From Gammaproteobacteria bacterium (GTDB lineage: Bacteria; Pseudomonadota; Gammaproteobacteria; Pseudomonadales; Litorivicinaceae), in the NCBI GenBank assembly GCA_009922705.1, contig RFUY01000003.1:1-41653 (forward strand): a stretch of DNA of 41,653 bases, given 5' to 3'. The position numbers and the translations under genes were made by a program. This document shows, in pieces, positions 7,895 through 16,613 of the stretch. The notes beneath the pieces were generated by a model that saw only the letters and a program-made list of their open reading frames with translations, was not told where the DNA came from and ran no database searches. Position 1 is the stretch's first letter. Every line of letters begins with the position of its first letter.

Positions 7895-8650
7895 CTATCC
7901 TAATGTCATCCAATCGAATCCAAACGCTTGCGTTGCAATCATCCGCTCAGCCGGTAAGTGGTCCAACGCTTGGTCTAAAGCGGCCTCAACCAAAGCCTCG
8001 GCATTATTCTGCTCGCTGAGATGGCATGCAACGACTGTTTGCAATCGACTCGATGCGATGTGTTTTAACAGTGTCGCTGCTTGGGCATTACTGAGATGTC
8101 CAAAATCACCGCCAACCCGCTGTTTTAAGAACTGTGGATAAGGACCCTCGGCGAGCATGTCGACATCATGGTTAAATTCCAAAGAGAGTCCGTCCAGCTG
8201 CTGGAAGCGCTCGATGACCGTTTTTGAAAGAGAGCCCAAATCACTGAGTAGACCAAATCTGTGTGTGGGGCTTTCAATGACAAACTGCACAGGCTGTCGA
8301 GCATCATGCGGGACCGTGACCGGCTGAACCTGTAGCGCCTGTACCTGCACGGATCCTGTAAGCTCGTGGTGTTCGCTCGAGGTACGCCCACCAATCTCGA
8401 TCCAAGTACCGCGAGTTGCGTAGACCGGGATCTGATGTCGCTCTGCGAGTGCTTTGACACCAGAGGCATGATCACTGTGTTCATGCGTGATAAACACAGC
8501 ACTTAAGGCCTCAGGGTCAATACCCCGCAGCGACAGACGCTTGACCGCCTCGCTGTATCGAAACCCACAATCGATCAGGAGACAGGTGTCACCGTGCCGA
8601 ACCAGCGTTCCATTGCCTCGGCTGCCACTGCCAAGCGAAGCAATCTCCAC
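7895..8650 (-). CDS. Metallo-beta-lactamase-fold hydrolase, YycJ/WalJ-like
   Basis: A 251-residue cytoplasmic protein starting LGSGSRGNGTLV, with the metal motif THEHSDH near residues 55-61 and further conserved HD and H residues downstream. This matches the YycJ/WalJ branch of metallo-beta-lactamase-fold proteins, thought to be phosphodiesterases or nucleases acting on DNA; the substrate here is unknown. The start is GTG, overlapping by one base with the TAG stop of bamC. A gene of this type stands between bamC and purC in pseudomonads as well, so it is probably an old member of this operon. Confidence 0.88.
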   Translation of the reverse strand: MEIASLGSGSRGNGTLVRHGDTCLLIDCGFRYSEAVKRLSLRGIDPEALSAVFITHEHSDHASGVKALAERHQIPVYATRGTWIEIGGRTSSEHHELTGSVQVQALQVQPVTVPHDARQPVQFVIESPTHRFGLLSDLGSLSKTVIERFQQLDGLSLEFNHDVDMLAEGPYPQFLKQRVGGDFGHLSNAQAATLLKHIASSRLQTVVACHLSEQNNAEALVEAALDQALDHLPAERMIATQAFGFDWMTLG

Positions 8651-9663
8651 TAGTACAGGCGATCCAACAGTTCTCGAATGAGCTCATTGGCACCCCCAAT
8701 CGAGGCTGCACCGCTCACAGGAGTGATTTCTAGCGTCACTTCACCCACACGGGTGGGTGTCACTGTCAGCTCATATCGCCCAACAGGATCTTCAATCGTC
8801 GTTGCAATGGCTCGATTTAAGAAGGTCAGCGTCTGGAGTCGCTGTTCAGTTGCCTTTCGGACATACCGAAACTGGATGGTTCCAGCCGAAAGATCACCAC
8901 TGTCAATCAGCGCACGTAAGTCCTGAAGAATGTCCGCGGCAACTGGGAAGACGCGCTCGATCGAGGCGGCGATGGTCAGTTGATCGATACCCTCCTCCCG
9001 AGTAACCACCATCCGACTGGTCTCATCCAACTGTGCTAACGCCCGAGACACGACACGAGTGGTTTCTCCCTGCTCGGCCATGAAGGCTAAAAAGGTGTCA
9101 AGCAGCGCATTGGTTGCAAGTGGGGAGAGCACGCCTGTGGTGGCAATGACGCGCAGTTCGGCTGTCGATGGACGTAGCCCTTGGGTCACGGTGAAGCGAA
9201 CTTGCGTGGGCGCTCTCAATTCTGTCATCCGTCGTGGCGAGATAACCGCCTGCAACGCCTGGCCGGTGGGCGTTGTCTCAACCCCGACAACTTGCAGCTC
9301 TGCGCTTGCAAATCGCTCAAGGGTCGGCCACACCACTGCAATCGGTTGAGGAATGGCGAGCCATTGCTGACCTCGCACGTCATAGCGTCGCGCTTCCGGC
9401 AATGCAATGGTTCGCGCAGCCGTTTCTGCGCGTGGCGCCGTAAAAGACCCGCCGTAAAGTCCCGCGGTCGGTTCTTCAATCCCCGGGATCGGCAGTGCTT
9501 CTTCGATACGCGCATCTGAAAGCGCCTCTGGGACGCGCAAGGTTGGCTCGACATAGGCTGCTTGATAATCAAGCAATCGATCGCGAATCAGTGCTTGTTG
9601 GGAGGGCTGTCCGCTGCAGGCGACAAGGCCAAGGGAAGTCACGACAACAACCGTTGTTCTCAC
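8650..9663 (-). CDS. bamC: Outer membrane assembly lipoprotein BamC (NlpB)
   Basis: A 337-residue protein with a short signal peptide ending in the lipobox LVAC (Cys16), so it should be a lipoprotein. The stretch LDYQAAYVEPTLRVPEAL after the lipobox resembles the BamC N-terminal segment that binds BamD, and two helix-grip-like domains follow. BamC is an accessory subunit of the Bam complex that folds outer-membrane beta-barrels. Sequence similarity in this family is low, so the dapA-bamC-purC context carries much of the call. Start GTG overlaps the dapA stop (GTGA). Confidence 0.87.
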   Translation of the reverse strand: MRTTVVVVTSLGLVACSGQPSQQALIRDRLLDYQAAYVEPTLRVPEALSDARIEEALPIPGIEEPTAGLYGGSFTAPRAETAARTIALPEARRYDVRGQQWLAIPQPIAVVWPTLERFASAELQVVGVETTPTGQALQAVISPRRMTELRAPTQVRFTVTQGLRPSTAELRVIATTGVLSPLATNALLDTFLAFMAEQGETTRVVSRALAQLDETSRMVVTREEGIDQLTIAASIERVFPVAADILQDLRALIDSGDLSAGTIQFRYVRKATEQRLQTLTFLNRAIATTIEDPVGRYELTVTPTRVGEVTLEITPVSGAASIGGANELIRELLDRLY

Positions 9664-10538
9664 AAGCGGACTCCTGCATCTGCACAGGCCTTACGAAGCA
9701 GGGGCTTTAGTGCCCCCGAGACAGGGACCAATGGTAACCGACAATCTGGCCGCATCAGCCCGAGCTCAGACAACACCCACTTTGCGGGAATGGGATTGGG
9801 CTCTTGAAACAGCACGGTGTGCAATCCCCGGAGCGTCTGGTCGATCTCCATGGCTGCGCCCCGATTGCCAGCGAGACATTCCGTCATCAGGCGGGCCATT
9901 TGCGCAGGCGCAACGTTCGCAGTCACTGAAATGTCACCATCGCCCCCTGATAACACGAGCTCAGCCGCCGTGCCGTCATCGCCGGAATACACGAGAAAGC
10001 CTTCAGGACGGCGCGCAATCAAGTCACGACCGCGGGCGAGATCGCCGGTTGCGTCTTTGATCCCAACGATATTTGGCTCTTCCGCAAGCTCTAAGGTGGT
10101 GTCGTTGTGAATATCGGTCACTGTTCGACCAGGCACATTGTAGAGAATGACAGGCAACCCTGTGCTGCCTGCGATCGCTCGAAAGTGCGCAAGCAGCCCT
10201 GCTTGCGGTGGCTTATTGTAGTACGGTGCCACCGACAAGATTGCCTGTGCCCCGGCGTCCTCAGCCGCTTCTGTTAAACGGCAGGCTTCGGCGGTTGAGT
10301 TCGATCCAGCTCCCGCGATCACCGGAATACGCCCTTGAGCAAACTCCACAGTTGCCCGGATGACTGCACCGTCTTCAGCATGGGTCAGAGTGGCGGATTC
10401 GCCAGTTGTGCCCACCGCCACGATGGCGTGTGTTCCCGCGTCGACATGAAAGTCAACGAGACGCTTTAACGCCGCGTAGTCCACTGTGCCATCTGCTTGG
10501 AACGGGGTGACCAAGGCCACAATGCTGCCGCGTATCAT
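9660..10538 (-). CDS. dapA: 4-hydroxy-tetrahydrodipicolinate synthase
   Basis: A 292-residue class I aldolase that condenses pyruvate with aspartate semialdehyde, the first committed step to diaminopimelate and lysine. Visible are the VGTTGES pyruvate-binding motif near residue 42, YNVPGRT with the catalytic Tyr near 133, and the Schiff-base Lys in GIKDATGD near 160. Length equals E. coli DapA (292). ATG at 10538 with AGGA eight bases upstream. It heads the dapA-bamC-MBL-purC-TSUP operon and is divergent from prxQ across about 120 bases. Confidence 0.97.
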   Translation of the reverse strand: MIRGSIVALVTPFQADGTVDYAALKRLVDFHVDAGTHAIVAVGTTGESATLTHAEDGAVIRATVEFAQGRIPVIAGAGSNSTAEACRLTEAAEDAGAQAILSVAPYYNKPPQAGLLAHFRAIAGSTGLPVILYNVPGRTVTDIHNDTTLELAEEPNIVGIKDATGDLARGRDLIARRPEGFLVYSGDDGTAAELVLSGGDGDISVTANVAPAQMARLMTECLAGNRGAAMEIDQTLRGLHTVLFQEPNPIPAKWVLSELGLMRPDCRLPLVPVSGALKPLLRKACADAGVRL

Positions 10539-10585
10539 AGTCGTGTCCTGTGAGTGATTAGCCCGCTATGGTACAGAGCCTTGAA

Positions 10586-10597
10586 TTGCCTCGGCAA
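10586..10597. promoter_or_regulatory. Small inverted repeat in the dapA/prxQ divergent region
   Basis: TTGCC-TC-GGCAA is a perfect five-base inverted repeat in the 121-base gap between dapA and prxQ, partly nested in a wider CCTTG/CAAGG repeat (10579-10599). It could be an operator for either gene. No promoter in the gap is clear enough to place it relative to a start site. Confidence 0.25.
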
Positions 10598-10659
10598 GGT
10601 TGAAGGTGGGTGTTCTGTCCCAATCTCGTGGTTTGCACTCCCAGAAAAAGGACACCACC

Positions 10660-11127
10660 ATGCCATTATCACTTCAAGAGACTGTTCCCGCCTTTCAGGC
10701 CGCCGCAACCAGTGGCGTCACCGTCACTGAGCAAACGCTCCAGGGACAGTACACCGTGTTGTATTTTTATCCGAAGGACAGCACCTCGGGCTGCACCACA
10801 GAGTCTCAAGACTTCACCGCTCAGTTTGCCGCGTTTCAGGCCGCGAACTGCCAGATCTTTGGCATTTCTCGCGATTCACTCAAGAGTCATGAAAGCTTCA
10901 AGGCAGCGCATGCGATGCCGTTTGAGCTCATCAGTGATCCGGACGAGACGCTGTGTGAACTCTTTGGGGTCATGCAACTGAAGAATATGTATGGCAAACA
11001 GGTTCGGGGTGTCGAGCGATCCACGTTTCTCATTGATCCAAAGGGTGTGATTGTTGCCGAATGGCGGAAGGTCAAAGTGCCAGGACATGTGGATGCGGTT
11101 CTGTCTGCGCTGCAGGCGGCGAGCTAG
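10660..11127 (+). CDS. Thioredoxin-dependent peroxiredoxin, Bcp/PrxQ type
   Basis: A 155-residue peroxiredoxin. The peroxidatic Cys45 sits in KDSTSGCTTES, after the FYP motif, and the thioredoxin-like fold continues to GHVDAVLSAL. Members of this family reduce hydrogen and organic peroxides with thioredoxin. The resolving cysteine five residues later, common in Bcp, is absent; Cys64 and Cys99 are the only other cysteines, so a resolving residue elsewhere or a 1-Cys mechanism is inferred. The start at 10660 has AAGGA upstream; an upstream TTG (10600) is less likely. Its TAG stop overlaps the stop of tusA in the tetramer CTAG. Confidence 0.92.
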   Translation: MPLSLQETVPAFQAAATSGVTVTEQTLQGQYTVLYFYPKDSTSGCTTESQDFTAQFAAFQAANCQIFGISRDSLKSHESFKAAHAMPFELISDPDETLCELFGVMQLKNMYGKQVRGVERSTFLIDPKGVIVAEWRKVKVPGHVDAVLSALQAAS

Positions 11128-11363
11128 CCCGATTTCTGGACGATAAATCGGTACACCGTACCATCGGTTGTTTGTTCAATCAGATGGTGCGCTGTCCGTT
11201 CGATGAATGCAGGGATATCCCGCTGCGAAATCGCATCGGTTGCTGTTAAACAGATCTGTGCAGCGTCCGCAGCTTCATGAAGCGCCACCTTGAGTTTCAG
11301 GAGAGGCAGTGGGCATGGCATGCCCTGGCAATTTAAATCGATCATCCTTGCATGCTGGTACAC
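11124..11363 (-). CDS. tusA: TusA-family sulfur carrier protein
   Basis: A 79-residue protein of the TusA/SirA/YhhP family. Cys17 in the CPLP motif is the persulfide-carrying residue, and the C-terminal half (RDIPAFIE...DGTVYRFIVQKSG) aligns with E. coli TusA, including the RDIP segment. It passes sulfur to tRNA thiolation or molybdenum-cofactor pathways. The start is either GTG at 11363 or ATG at 11345 (73 residues); a TACAAT -10-like element at 11373-11378 would make the GTG form nearly leaderless. A tusA-like gene lies near bepA and nadA in pseudomonads too. Confidence 0.9.
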   Translation of the reverse strand: MYQHARMIDLNCQGMPCPLPLLKLKVALHEAADAAQICLTATDAISQRDIPAFIERTAHHLIEQTTDGTVYRFIVQKSG

Positions 11364-11372
11364 TCAGCGTTC

Positions 11373-11378
11373 ATTGTA
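11373..11378 (-). promoter_or_regulatory. Candidate -10 element for tusA
   Basis: TACAAT on the minus strand matches five of six bases of the sigma-70 -10 consensus. No good -35 lies 16-18 bases upstream. It sits in the 28-base gap between tusA and bepA. Confidence 0.25.
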
Positions 11379-11391
11379 AATAGGGGTTGAT

Positions 11392-12753
11392 ATGCGCTGG
11401 CGGAGGGTCATGTGGGCCGTAATCACAGGAGTGATGCTCAGTGCAGGTCTAGTCCGTGCGGAGTCCCGTCTTCCAGATCTTCGCGTCGATGATGTTGGTT
11501 TTGGTCAGGCCTGGTTGCGTTCGACGCGAGGCCAACTCAACGAACGGATCGATCCATTCTGCATCGACCTTCTGGAAACCTGGTTATCGAGACTACGCAG
11601 TCATGTCGACCTCGGTCCACTGCCGCTGACTGCGCTATGCCTTTCGAACTCTGCATTTAATGCGTTTGCTGCACCTGGCGGCATTATTGCGGTGAATCGC
11701 GGCGTGTATTCGGCGCTTGCAACCGAGGCAGAATTGATGGCGGTGCTTGCTCACGAAATCGCCCACCTGTCCCTCAAGCATCATCTTCGTGGGCTTCGGC
11801 AACAGGAAGGCCTCTCCCCTGCTCGTTTAGCAATGCTGGCAGGGTTATTTGCCGCCATTGCCACTGAACAGGGTGCAGCCGCGCAATCACTCATCATGGG
11901 CGGACAAGCGGCCGAACTGCAGAATCAATTGGCGTACAGCCGAGAGTTTGAACGGGAGGCTGATCGGGTTGGGGTGATTGCATTGGCCGATGCGGGCTAT
12001 CGCCCGGAAGCCATGATCTCCGTGTTGCGCTATTTGGCGGAGCAACAAGCTCGAGGACGAACGGATCTTGCCTTCCTCTCCACCCATCCACTGGGTATCG
12101 AACGGCAATCTGAGCTGGAGGGCCGATTATCCGGGCTGACCACCACTGGGCGCGACGAAACAATCCTCTCTTCTGTTGGGTTTGCGGTGTATCGCTGTCT
12201 GCAAACCGAAGGCGTGGAACAACCGATATTACGTACCCAACTTGATTGCACTGAGATTTGGGCGGTTCTGAAAGCCTATCGAAACAAGCAATTCGACGAG
12301 GCGCTCACGCGTTGGATGGCAGCGCCGAAAGAGATTAGACACACCTTGCCAGGCTTAGACCTCACCGTCGCACTCGCGCTTGCGACCCGTGATGAGCCGT
12401 TAGTCCAGGCGACACTCGATGAGTTTGAACTGTATTACCCCGATTGGGTGATGCTAGAGATCGTGAAGCTAGAGCTGGCCTCGTGGCAATCTGACCCCGA
12501 GGTACCGCGGTCATTTCGGGCGCAACTCATCGCTCGACCTGATCGACTGGATGCTTGGCGTGCCCTCGCACGCTTCGCAGAAACGACAGGACAAGCCCAT
12601 CTATTGCTTGAAGCGCGGGCTTGGGATTTGATGCTGCACGGGCAACTGAAGGCCGCAGAAGGCCAATTGCGGGAAGCAAAGCGTGTCTGGCCGGCGGCGC
12701 TCGAAACGCGCCCGCTTGAGCGGCTCGAAACCGCGCTCAAGCAGCTCCAGTAA
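11392..12753 (+). CDS. bepA: M48-family periplasmic metalloprotease with TPR region, BepA-like
   Basis: A 453-residue exported protein. A signal peptide spans residues 1-23 (ending GLVRA). The zinc motif is HEIAH, followed by the glutamate-bearing [10 protein letters not shown] about 60 residues on, as in M48 proteases. The C-terminal half (about 260-453) is helical and repeat-like, fitting the TPR domain of BepA, which contacts the Bam complex and LptD and degrades stalled outer-membrane proteins. AGGGG lies five bases upstream of the ATG. The last 17 bases overlap nadA tail to tail. With bamC about 2 kb away the region has an outer-membrane assembly theme. Confidence 0.9.
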   Translation: MRWRRVMWAVITGVMLSAGLVRAESRLPDLRVDDVGFGQAWLRSTRGQLNERIDPFCIDLLETWLSRLRSHVDLGPLPLTALCLSNSAFNAFAAPGGIIAVNRGVYSALATEAELMAVLAHEIAHLSLKHHLRGLRQQEGLSPARLAMLAGLFAAIATEQGAAAQSLIMGGQAAELQNQLAYSREFEREADRVGVIALADAGYRPEAMISVLRYLAEQQARGRTDLAFLSTHPLGIERQSELEGRLSGLTTTGRDETILSSVGFAVYRCLQTEGVEQPILRTQLDCTEIWAVLKAYRNKQFDEALTRWMAAPKEIRHTLPGLDLTVALALATRDEPLVQATLDEFELYYPDWVMLEIVKLELASWQSDPEVPRSFRAQLIARPDRLDAWRALARFAETTGQAHLLLEARAWDLMLHGQLKAAEGQLREAKRVWPAALETRPLERLETALKQLQ

Positions 12754-13789
12754 AGGCCAGCATGCGGTCCAATGGACGCCGCGCCTGTACCAGAAGCGTC
12801 TCATCAACCTGGGCCTCGCAGTCTTTAGGCCACTGCGTGAGCAGATGCTCCAGCCGTGCAAACCCATTCATTGCCATCCAAGGACAATGAGCACAACTCT
12901 GGCAACTGCCGCCGGCTCCACGGGTTGGCGCTTCAATCAAGCGCTTGTGTGGAACACGTTGTTGCATCTTGTAGAAGATTCCTTTGTCGGTTGCGACGAT
13001 AAAGGTCATGTGAGGAAGCGTTTCTGCCGCTGCAATGAGCTGTGATGTCGACCCGACCGCATCTGCACGCAGTACCATTTCTTCAGGTGATTCGGGGTGA
13101 ACGAGAAGGCCCGCTCCAGGATGCAATTTTTGTAAGGCATCTAGATCCTGCAGACGGAACTCTTCGTGGACCACGCACGCGCTGTCCCACAGCACCATAT
13201 CTGCCCCGGTTTTCGATTGGATGTAGCGACCTAAGTAGCGGTCCGGCGCCCAGAGAATCCGCTCACCACGCCGATCGAGCATTTCGACGACGTCCAGTCC
13301 AATCGAGGATGTAACAACCCAGTCAGCACGCGCTTTTACGGCTGCCGAGGTATTGGCGTACACCACGACAGTGCGATCGGGATGTGCCGCGCAAAACGCG
13401 TCGAACGCTTCGATTGGACAGCCAAGATCAAGACTACAGGTCGCTTCGCGTGTCGGCATCCAGACACGCTTTTCGGGACTTAGGATTTTCGCGGTTTCCG
13501 CCATAAAGCTCACGCCCGCAACGATTAACGTTTGCGCGGGGTGCCTGGCGCCAAATCGCGCCATTTCCAAACTGTCGCCAACAAATCCACCGGTCTCTTC
13601 AGCGAGACGTTGTAACTCCGCATCCACGTAGTAATGCGCAATCAAGCAGGCACCACTGTCTTGCAGTTGTGTTTTCACGCGCGCATAGGTCTCCCCCGAG
13701 ACCTGCTGCCGAGTTGCATCATCGGCGAGCGCCTTTGCCAGATAGTCTTTCACCATGCTGTGGGTGGCAATGTAATCGGTCGCTGTCAT
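12737..13789 (-). CDS. nadA: Quinolinate synthase
   Basis: A 350-residue [4Fe-4S] enzyme that makes quinolinate from iminoaspartate and dihydroxyacetone phosphate in NAD synthesis. Visible are [18 protein letters not shown] near residue 50, [21 protein letters not shown] near 147, the cluster-region [10 protein letters not shown] near 202 and the C-terminal [12 protein letters not shown] near 293. Length matches E. coli NadA (347). The start overlaps the stop of the HNH gene as ATGA, so nadA is the last gene of a four-gene coupled operon rather than a lone unit. Confidence 0.96.
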   Translation of the reverse strand: MTATDYIATHSMVKDYLAKALADDATRQQVSGETYARVKTQLQDSGACLIAHYYVDAELQRLAEETGGFVGDSLEMARFGARHPAQTLIVAGVSFMAETAKILSPEKRVWMPTREATCSLDLGCPIEAFDAFCAAHPDRTVVVYANTSAAVKARADWVVTSSIGLDVVEMLDRRGERILWAPDRYLGRYIQSKTGADMVLWDSACVVHEEFRLQDLDALQKLHPGAGLLVHPESPEEMVLRADAVGSTSQLIAAAETLPHMTFIVATDKGIFYKMQQRVPHKRLIEAPTRGAGGSCQSCAHCPWMAMNGFARLEHLLTQWPKDCEAQVDETLLVQARRPLDRMLAFTGAA

Positions 13790-14112
13790 GTGATTTTTCG
13801 CTTTGCGGGTTTTGGGACGAACTCATCCGGTTTGGTTTGAATCCACTGCACAAAGGCTTGGATTTCAGGGTGTTCGGATAATAACGCAATACTCGGGTAG
13901 TGCTTGGCTAAATCACGTTCTGAGATGCAACGATGGAGGTGCCGATGACAGGGAGCGCAGAGCCAGGCGATGTCAGTACGACACCGCTCGCGTCCATACG
14001 TCTCAATTACCCAACGCCTGCGGTGCTCAGTCTTTGGAATTAAATGATGCGCGGTCAAGACTGTCCGCCTAACACATAATGCGCATCGCTCAGGTCGCGC
14101 AGGCCGACGCAT
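13786..14112 (-). CDS. Small HNH endonuclease-like protein
   Basis: A 108-residue basic protein. Cys10/Cys13 and Cys52/Cys55 can bind a structural zinc, and AHHLIPK (His22, His23) with CHRHLH (His56, His58, His60) fits the beta-beta-alpha HNH catalytic fold. The remaining C-terminus is helical. Such stand-alone proteins are usually annotated HNH endonuclease with no known target. Its start overlaps the methyltransferase stop (TAATG) and its stop overlaps the nadA start (ATGA), so all three should be made together. No restriction methylase, intein or intron is nearby, so a homing role is not supported. Confidence 0.82.
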   Translation of the reverse strand: MRRPARPERCALCVRRTVLTAHHLIPKTEHRRRWVIETYGRERCRTDIAWLCAPCHRHLHRCISERDLAKHYPSIALLSEHPEIQAFVQWIQTKPDEFVPKPAKRKIT

Positions 14113-14651
14113 TAGAGCCGCTGTGCCGCAAGACGCACCCGCATTGCGGGATTGGGTATCTCGGTGTAGCCCTGCCAGTGGGCATGAACGGTCCAGTCCG
14201 CTGGAACGGCCGTGAGTAATTCATCGTGACGAACAAGAAAATCGGGATTAGACGGTTTTCCGAACTGTCCATTGCCTTCGGAGAAGGTTTCATAGAGTAA
14301 CCAGCCACCGGGGCGTACGAGTTGAAATACATGCTGTAGGTGTGGTCGCCAAAAGTAGTTCGAGACAATAACAAGATCTGCCATCGATGCAGCGAGTGGC
14401 CAGTGCGCGGACTCAAGGTCGTGGCACAGCGTTTTGACCCCCGGTAATTCCGCGAGTGGATTAAGGACACTTGCGTTTCGGTCGATCGCAATGACTTGGA
14501 AGCGAGGCGCCATGAGCCGGGTATGCCGGCCTGCGCCACACGCAAGATCGATGGCAGTCAGTCCATCCGGTTGCGCGGCAAGTTGTTCAACCAGCCATGG
14601 TGAGGGTGGCTCGCTCCCATGAACACCTCCGTCACTCTTAGGGTTATGCAT
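14112..14651 (-). CDS. Class I SAM-dependent methyltransferase, TehB-like
   Basis: A 179-residue protein. Motif I is IDLACGAGRHT at residues 34-44, with an acidic residue (Asp57) at the end of the second strand, so SAM binding is expected. The later FGKPSNPDFLVRHDELL resembles a small family of TehB-like methyltransferases in beta- and gammaproteobacteria, substrate unknown. The sequence lacks the catalytic motifs of DNA methylases. It overlaps the upstream small-membrane-protein gene by eight bases and the downstream HNH gene by a single base. Confidence 0.82.
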   Translation of the reverse strand: MHNPKSDGGVHGSEPPSPWLVEQLAAQPDGLTAIDLACGAGRHTRLMAPRFQVIAIDRNASVLNPLAELPGVKTLCHDLESAHWPLAASMADLVIVSNYFWRPHLQHVFQLVRPGGWLLYETFSEGNGQFGKPSNPDFLVRHDELLTAVPADWTVHAHWQGYTEIPNPAMRVRLAAQRL

Positions 14652-14883
14652 TTCTAGTCAAGTCTTCCGCGTCTTCAGAGTGTGGAATTCGTGTAAAAGG
14701 AATGGGACTTCCCAAGACAACAAACCGCAGTGCACCGTAGGGCACCCCAAGGACACTAAAAAAGATTAAGACATCTAACTCTTGGGAGGACGAAAATCCG
14801 TAGACATAGAGAACCCCGAGTGCACTGAGAACGAACAGGACCGTTAAGACCCAATCGGCAATCTGCAAGGCGCGTCGATACAC
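14644..14883 (-). CDS. Small membrane protein of unknown function
   Basis: A 79-residue protein with two hydrophobic segments (about 10-27 and 38-58) and a polar, acidic C-terminus. I do not recognise the family. The start is GTG at 14883 with GGAG eight bases upstream. Its stop lies inside the start region of the methyltransferase gene, so it appears to head the operon ending in nadA. Upstream, 14884-15089 holds no gene; no clear promoter could be assigned there. Confidence 0.6.
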   Translation of the reverse strand: MYRRALQIADWVLTVLFVLSALGVLYVYGFSSSQELDVLIFFSVLGVPYGALRFVVLGSPIPFTRIPHSEDAEDLTRNA

Positions 14884-15089
14884 TGTTGAGTCTCCTCTGC
14901 TCGCAACTGAATCTTTGAGATCCTACCACCACGGACGCGATGACGACCCCACGGAGCGTTAGTTGGCGCACTGTGGCTGGATTTCAACCGGCTTGCTCGG
15001 TCTCTCGCCGTTGGCGAAGACCAGGGTGTCTGCATGAGGTTACGGTCATCGCCTATTGGTGGGGAAGAGCCGAGCCTAAACTGTATAGA

Positions 15090-15165
15090 TGGTGGGTCGT
15101 GCAGGATTCGAACCTGCGACCAATTGGTTAAAAGCCAACTGCTCTACCAGCTGAGCTAACGACCC
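15090..15165 (-). tRNA. tRNA-Lys (anticodon TTT)
   Basis: The minus strand folds as a 76-base cloverleaf: acceptor GGGTCGT pairs with ACGACCC, D-arm AGCTCAGCTGGTAGAGC, anticodon arm centred on CTTTTAA with anticodon TTT, T-arm GCAGGTTCGAATCCTGC, discriminator A and an encoded CCA (15090-15092). It follows queC, as in pseudomonads. Lysine tRNA is a target of other modification enzymes but not of queuosine, so the queC neighbourhood is synteny rather than function. Confidence 0.97.
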
Positions 15166-15207
15166 GCCCAGAGATGTGTCCCATCGAGACGCTGTAAAGT
15201 GGCGCGT

Positions 15208-15235
15208 ATAATAACCATCACGCCCACCATTGCAA
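15208..15235 (-). promoter_or_regulatory. Sigma-70 promoter of tRNA-Lys
   Basis: On the minus strand TTGCAA (15230-15235) and TATTAT (15208-15213) are separated by 16 bases; matches to consensus are four and five of six. The bases after the -10 (CGCGCC) form a GC-rich discriminator, typical of stringently controlled stable-RNA promoters. Transcription would start near 15200, about 35 bases before the mature tRNA. Confidence 0.6.
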
Positions 15236-15249
15236 GTTTTTGTCTGAAA

Positions 15250-15951
15250 TTAGGTCAGTGCAGAGACACCCGGTTGATAGCGCGTCGGATCAGGGACTTC
15301 AGCCTCCAAAAACCCAGCGCGGCGTAGCCGACAAGCATCACAAGCGCCACAGGCACGCCCCTGTTGATCGGCTTGATAGCAACTGACAGTGAGGCTGTAA
15401 TCCACGCCCAAAGCGATTCCAGCCCGAATAATCTCAGCCTTAGACAACTGCATTAACGGCGCGATCACTGACCATTGGGAGCCATCATCCACGGCACTGG
15501 TGGCAACATTTGCAAGCGCTTCAAACTGCGTGATGAAGGCTGGCCGGCAATCAGGATAGCCAGAATAGTCAACCGCATTAGCGCCAATCATTAGCGTGCG
15601 CGCACCTAATACTTCGGCATACCCCATTGCGATAGACAGGAAGACCGTGTTCCGTGCCGGAACGTAGGTCACGGGAATCCCCGTGCTCGCCACCCCTGAT
15701 GTGGGTACTGCAATGGTGTCGGTAGTCAGCGCTGACCCACCGATGGATCGGAGGTCTAACTGAATAACGCGATGCGGTGCATCTGCCCAGTGCTGTGCGA
15801 TGGCTTCGGCCGCCGCGAGCTCTGCCATGTGTTTCTGTCCATAGTCAAAACCGATTGTATAGCACTGATATCCTTTGGATTTCGCGATTGCGAGGACAGT
15901 AATGGAGTCCAGTCCCCCAGAGAGTAAAACAACTGCTTTTGGTGCTGACAT
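15250..15951 (-). CDS. queC: 7-cyano-7-deazaguanine synthase
   Basis: A 233-residue ATP-dependent enzyme that turns 7-carboxy-7-deazaguanine into preQ0 in queuosine synthesis. The PP-loop LLSGGLDS is near residues 9-16, and the C-terminal cluster C-x8-C-x2-C-x2-C (in [18 protein letters not shown]) binds zinc. The start is the ATG at 15951, which overlaps the queE stop as ATGA; an in-frame GTG/ATG extension eight codons longer is less likely. It makes the next step after its neighbour QueE. Confidence 0.96.
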   Translation of the reverse strand: MSAPKAVVLLSGGLDSITVLAIAKSKGYQCYTIGFDYGQKHMAELAAAEAIAQHWADAPHRVIQLDLRSIGGSALTTDTIAVPTSGVASTGIPVTYVPARNTVFLSIAMGYAEVLGARTLMIGANAVDYSGYPDCRPAFITQFEALANVATSAVDDGSQWSVIAPLMQLSKAEIIRAGIALGVDYSLTVSCYQADQQGRACGACDACRLRRAGFLEAEVPDPTRYQPGVSALT

Positions 15952-16610
15952 CAATGCCCTGCCTCTTCGCCCCAAATGTGCTTATGGAGCTGTAACTGGA
16001 ATCTGAACCGTCCTTTCTGAGCAATCACCCAGCGCGCCATGACCTCAAGATCCATCTCGCCATAGCTCGGGGATACCCAGATCGTTCCCGCATTTAACAG
16101 ATCTGAATGCTGATCACAAAAGAGCTCAAACCAAGCCAGATCGTCGTTGTTGGTGATCACGGCTTTTACTTGGTCTTTGTGTTTGAGTAACGGGTAGTTC
16201 TCAATGCGGTTTCGATGCGCCTCGCCTGAGCCAGGCGTCTTGACGTCTAAGACGATGGAGACACGAGGGTCAACCGGTTCAATATCAATCGCGCCAGAGG
16301 TTTCCAGTGAGACGTCATAACCAGCATCACACAGTGCTGTGAGCAAAAGATGGCAGTTAGGCTGCGCGAGGGGCTCGCCACCGGTTACGCATACCCGGGT
16401 CACACCCGTGCGTGAAACCTGATCGAGCAGGCTCGAAATTACAAGTTGACTGCCTCCGTGAAAGGCGTAGGCAGAATCGCAATAGCCACACCGTAGCGGA
16501 CACCCAGTCAATCGAATAAAGACGGTGGGAAAGCCTTGGGAGAGCGCTTCTCCTTGCAGACTGGTGAATACCTCGGTAATTCGAAGTGTCGCATCATCAG
16601 CGCGTGTCAT
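15951..16610 (-). CDS. queE: 7-carboxy-7-deazaguanine synthase
   Basis: A 219-residue radical SAM enzyme that contracts 6-carboxy-tetrahydropterin to the 7-deazaguanine skeleton. The cluster motif is [15 protein letters not shown] near residues 36-50, preceded by [20 protein letters not shown], and [11 protein letters not shown] (about 73-83) is the GGEP SAM-binding motif. Start three bases after the cpoB stop. Together with queC it provides two consecutive steps of queuosine precursor synthesis; queD and queF are not in the window. Confidence 0.95.
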   Translation of the reverse strand: MTRADDATLRITEVFTSLQGEALSQGFPTVFIRLTGCPLRCGYCDSAYAFHGGSQLVISSLLDQVSRTGVTRVCVTGGEPLAQPNCHLLLTALCDAGYDVSLETSGAIDIEPVDPRVSIVLDVKTPGSGEAHRNRIENYPLLKHKDQVKAVITNNDDLAWFELFCDQHSDLLNAGTIWVSPSYGEMDLEVMARWVIAQKGRFRFQLQLHKHIWGEEAGH

Positions 16611-16613
16611 GCG

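Noticed and set aside
13786-14651. Restriction-modification pair (HNH nuclease plus methyltransferase)
   Set aside because: The methyltransferase lacks the catalytic motifs of DNA methylases and resembles small-molecule TehB-like enzymes, so a restriction system is not supported.
14940-15131. Plus-strand open frame ending in VVQDSNLRPIG
   Set aside because: The end is the antisense of tRNA-Lys; this peptide ending is a classic spurious translation of tRNA genes.
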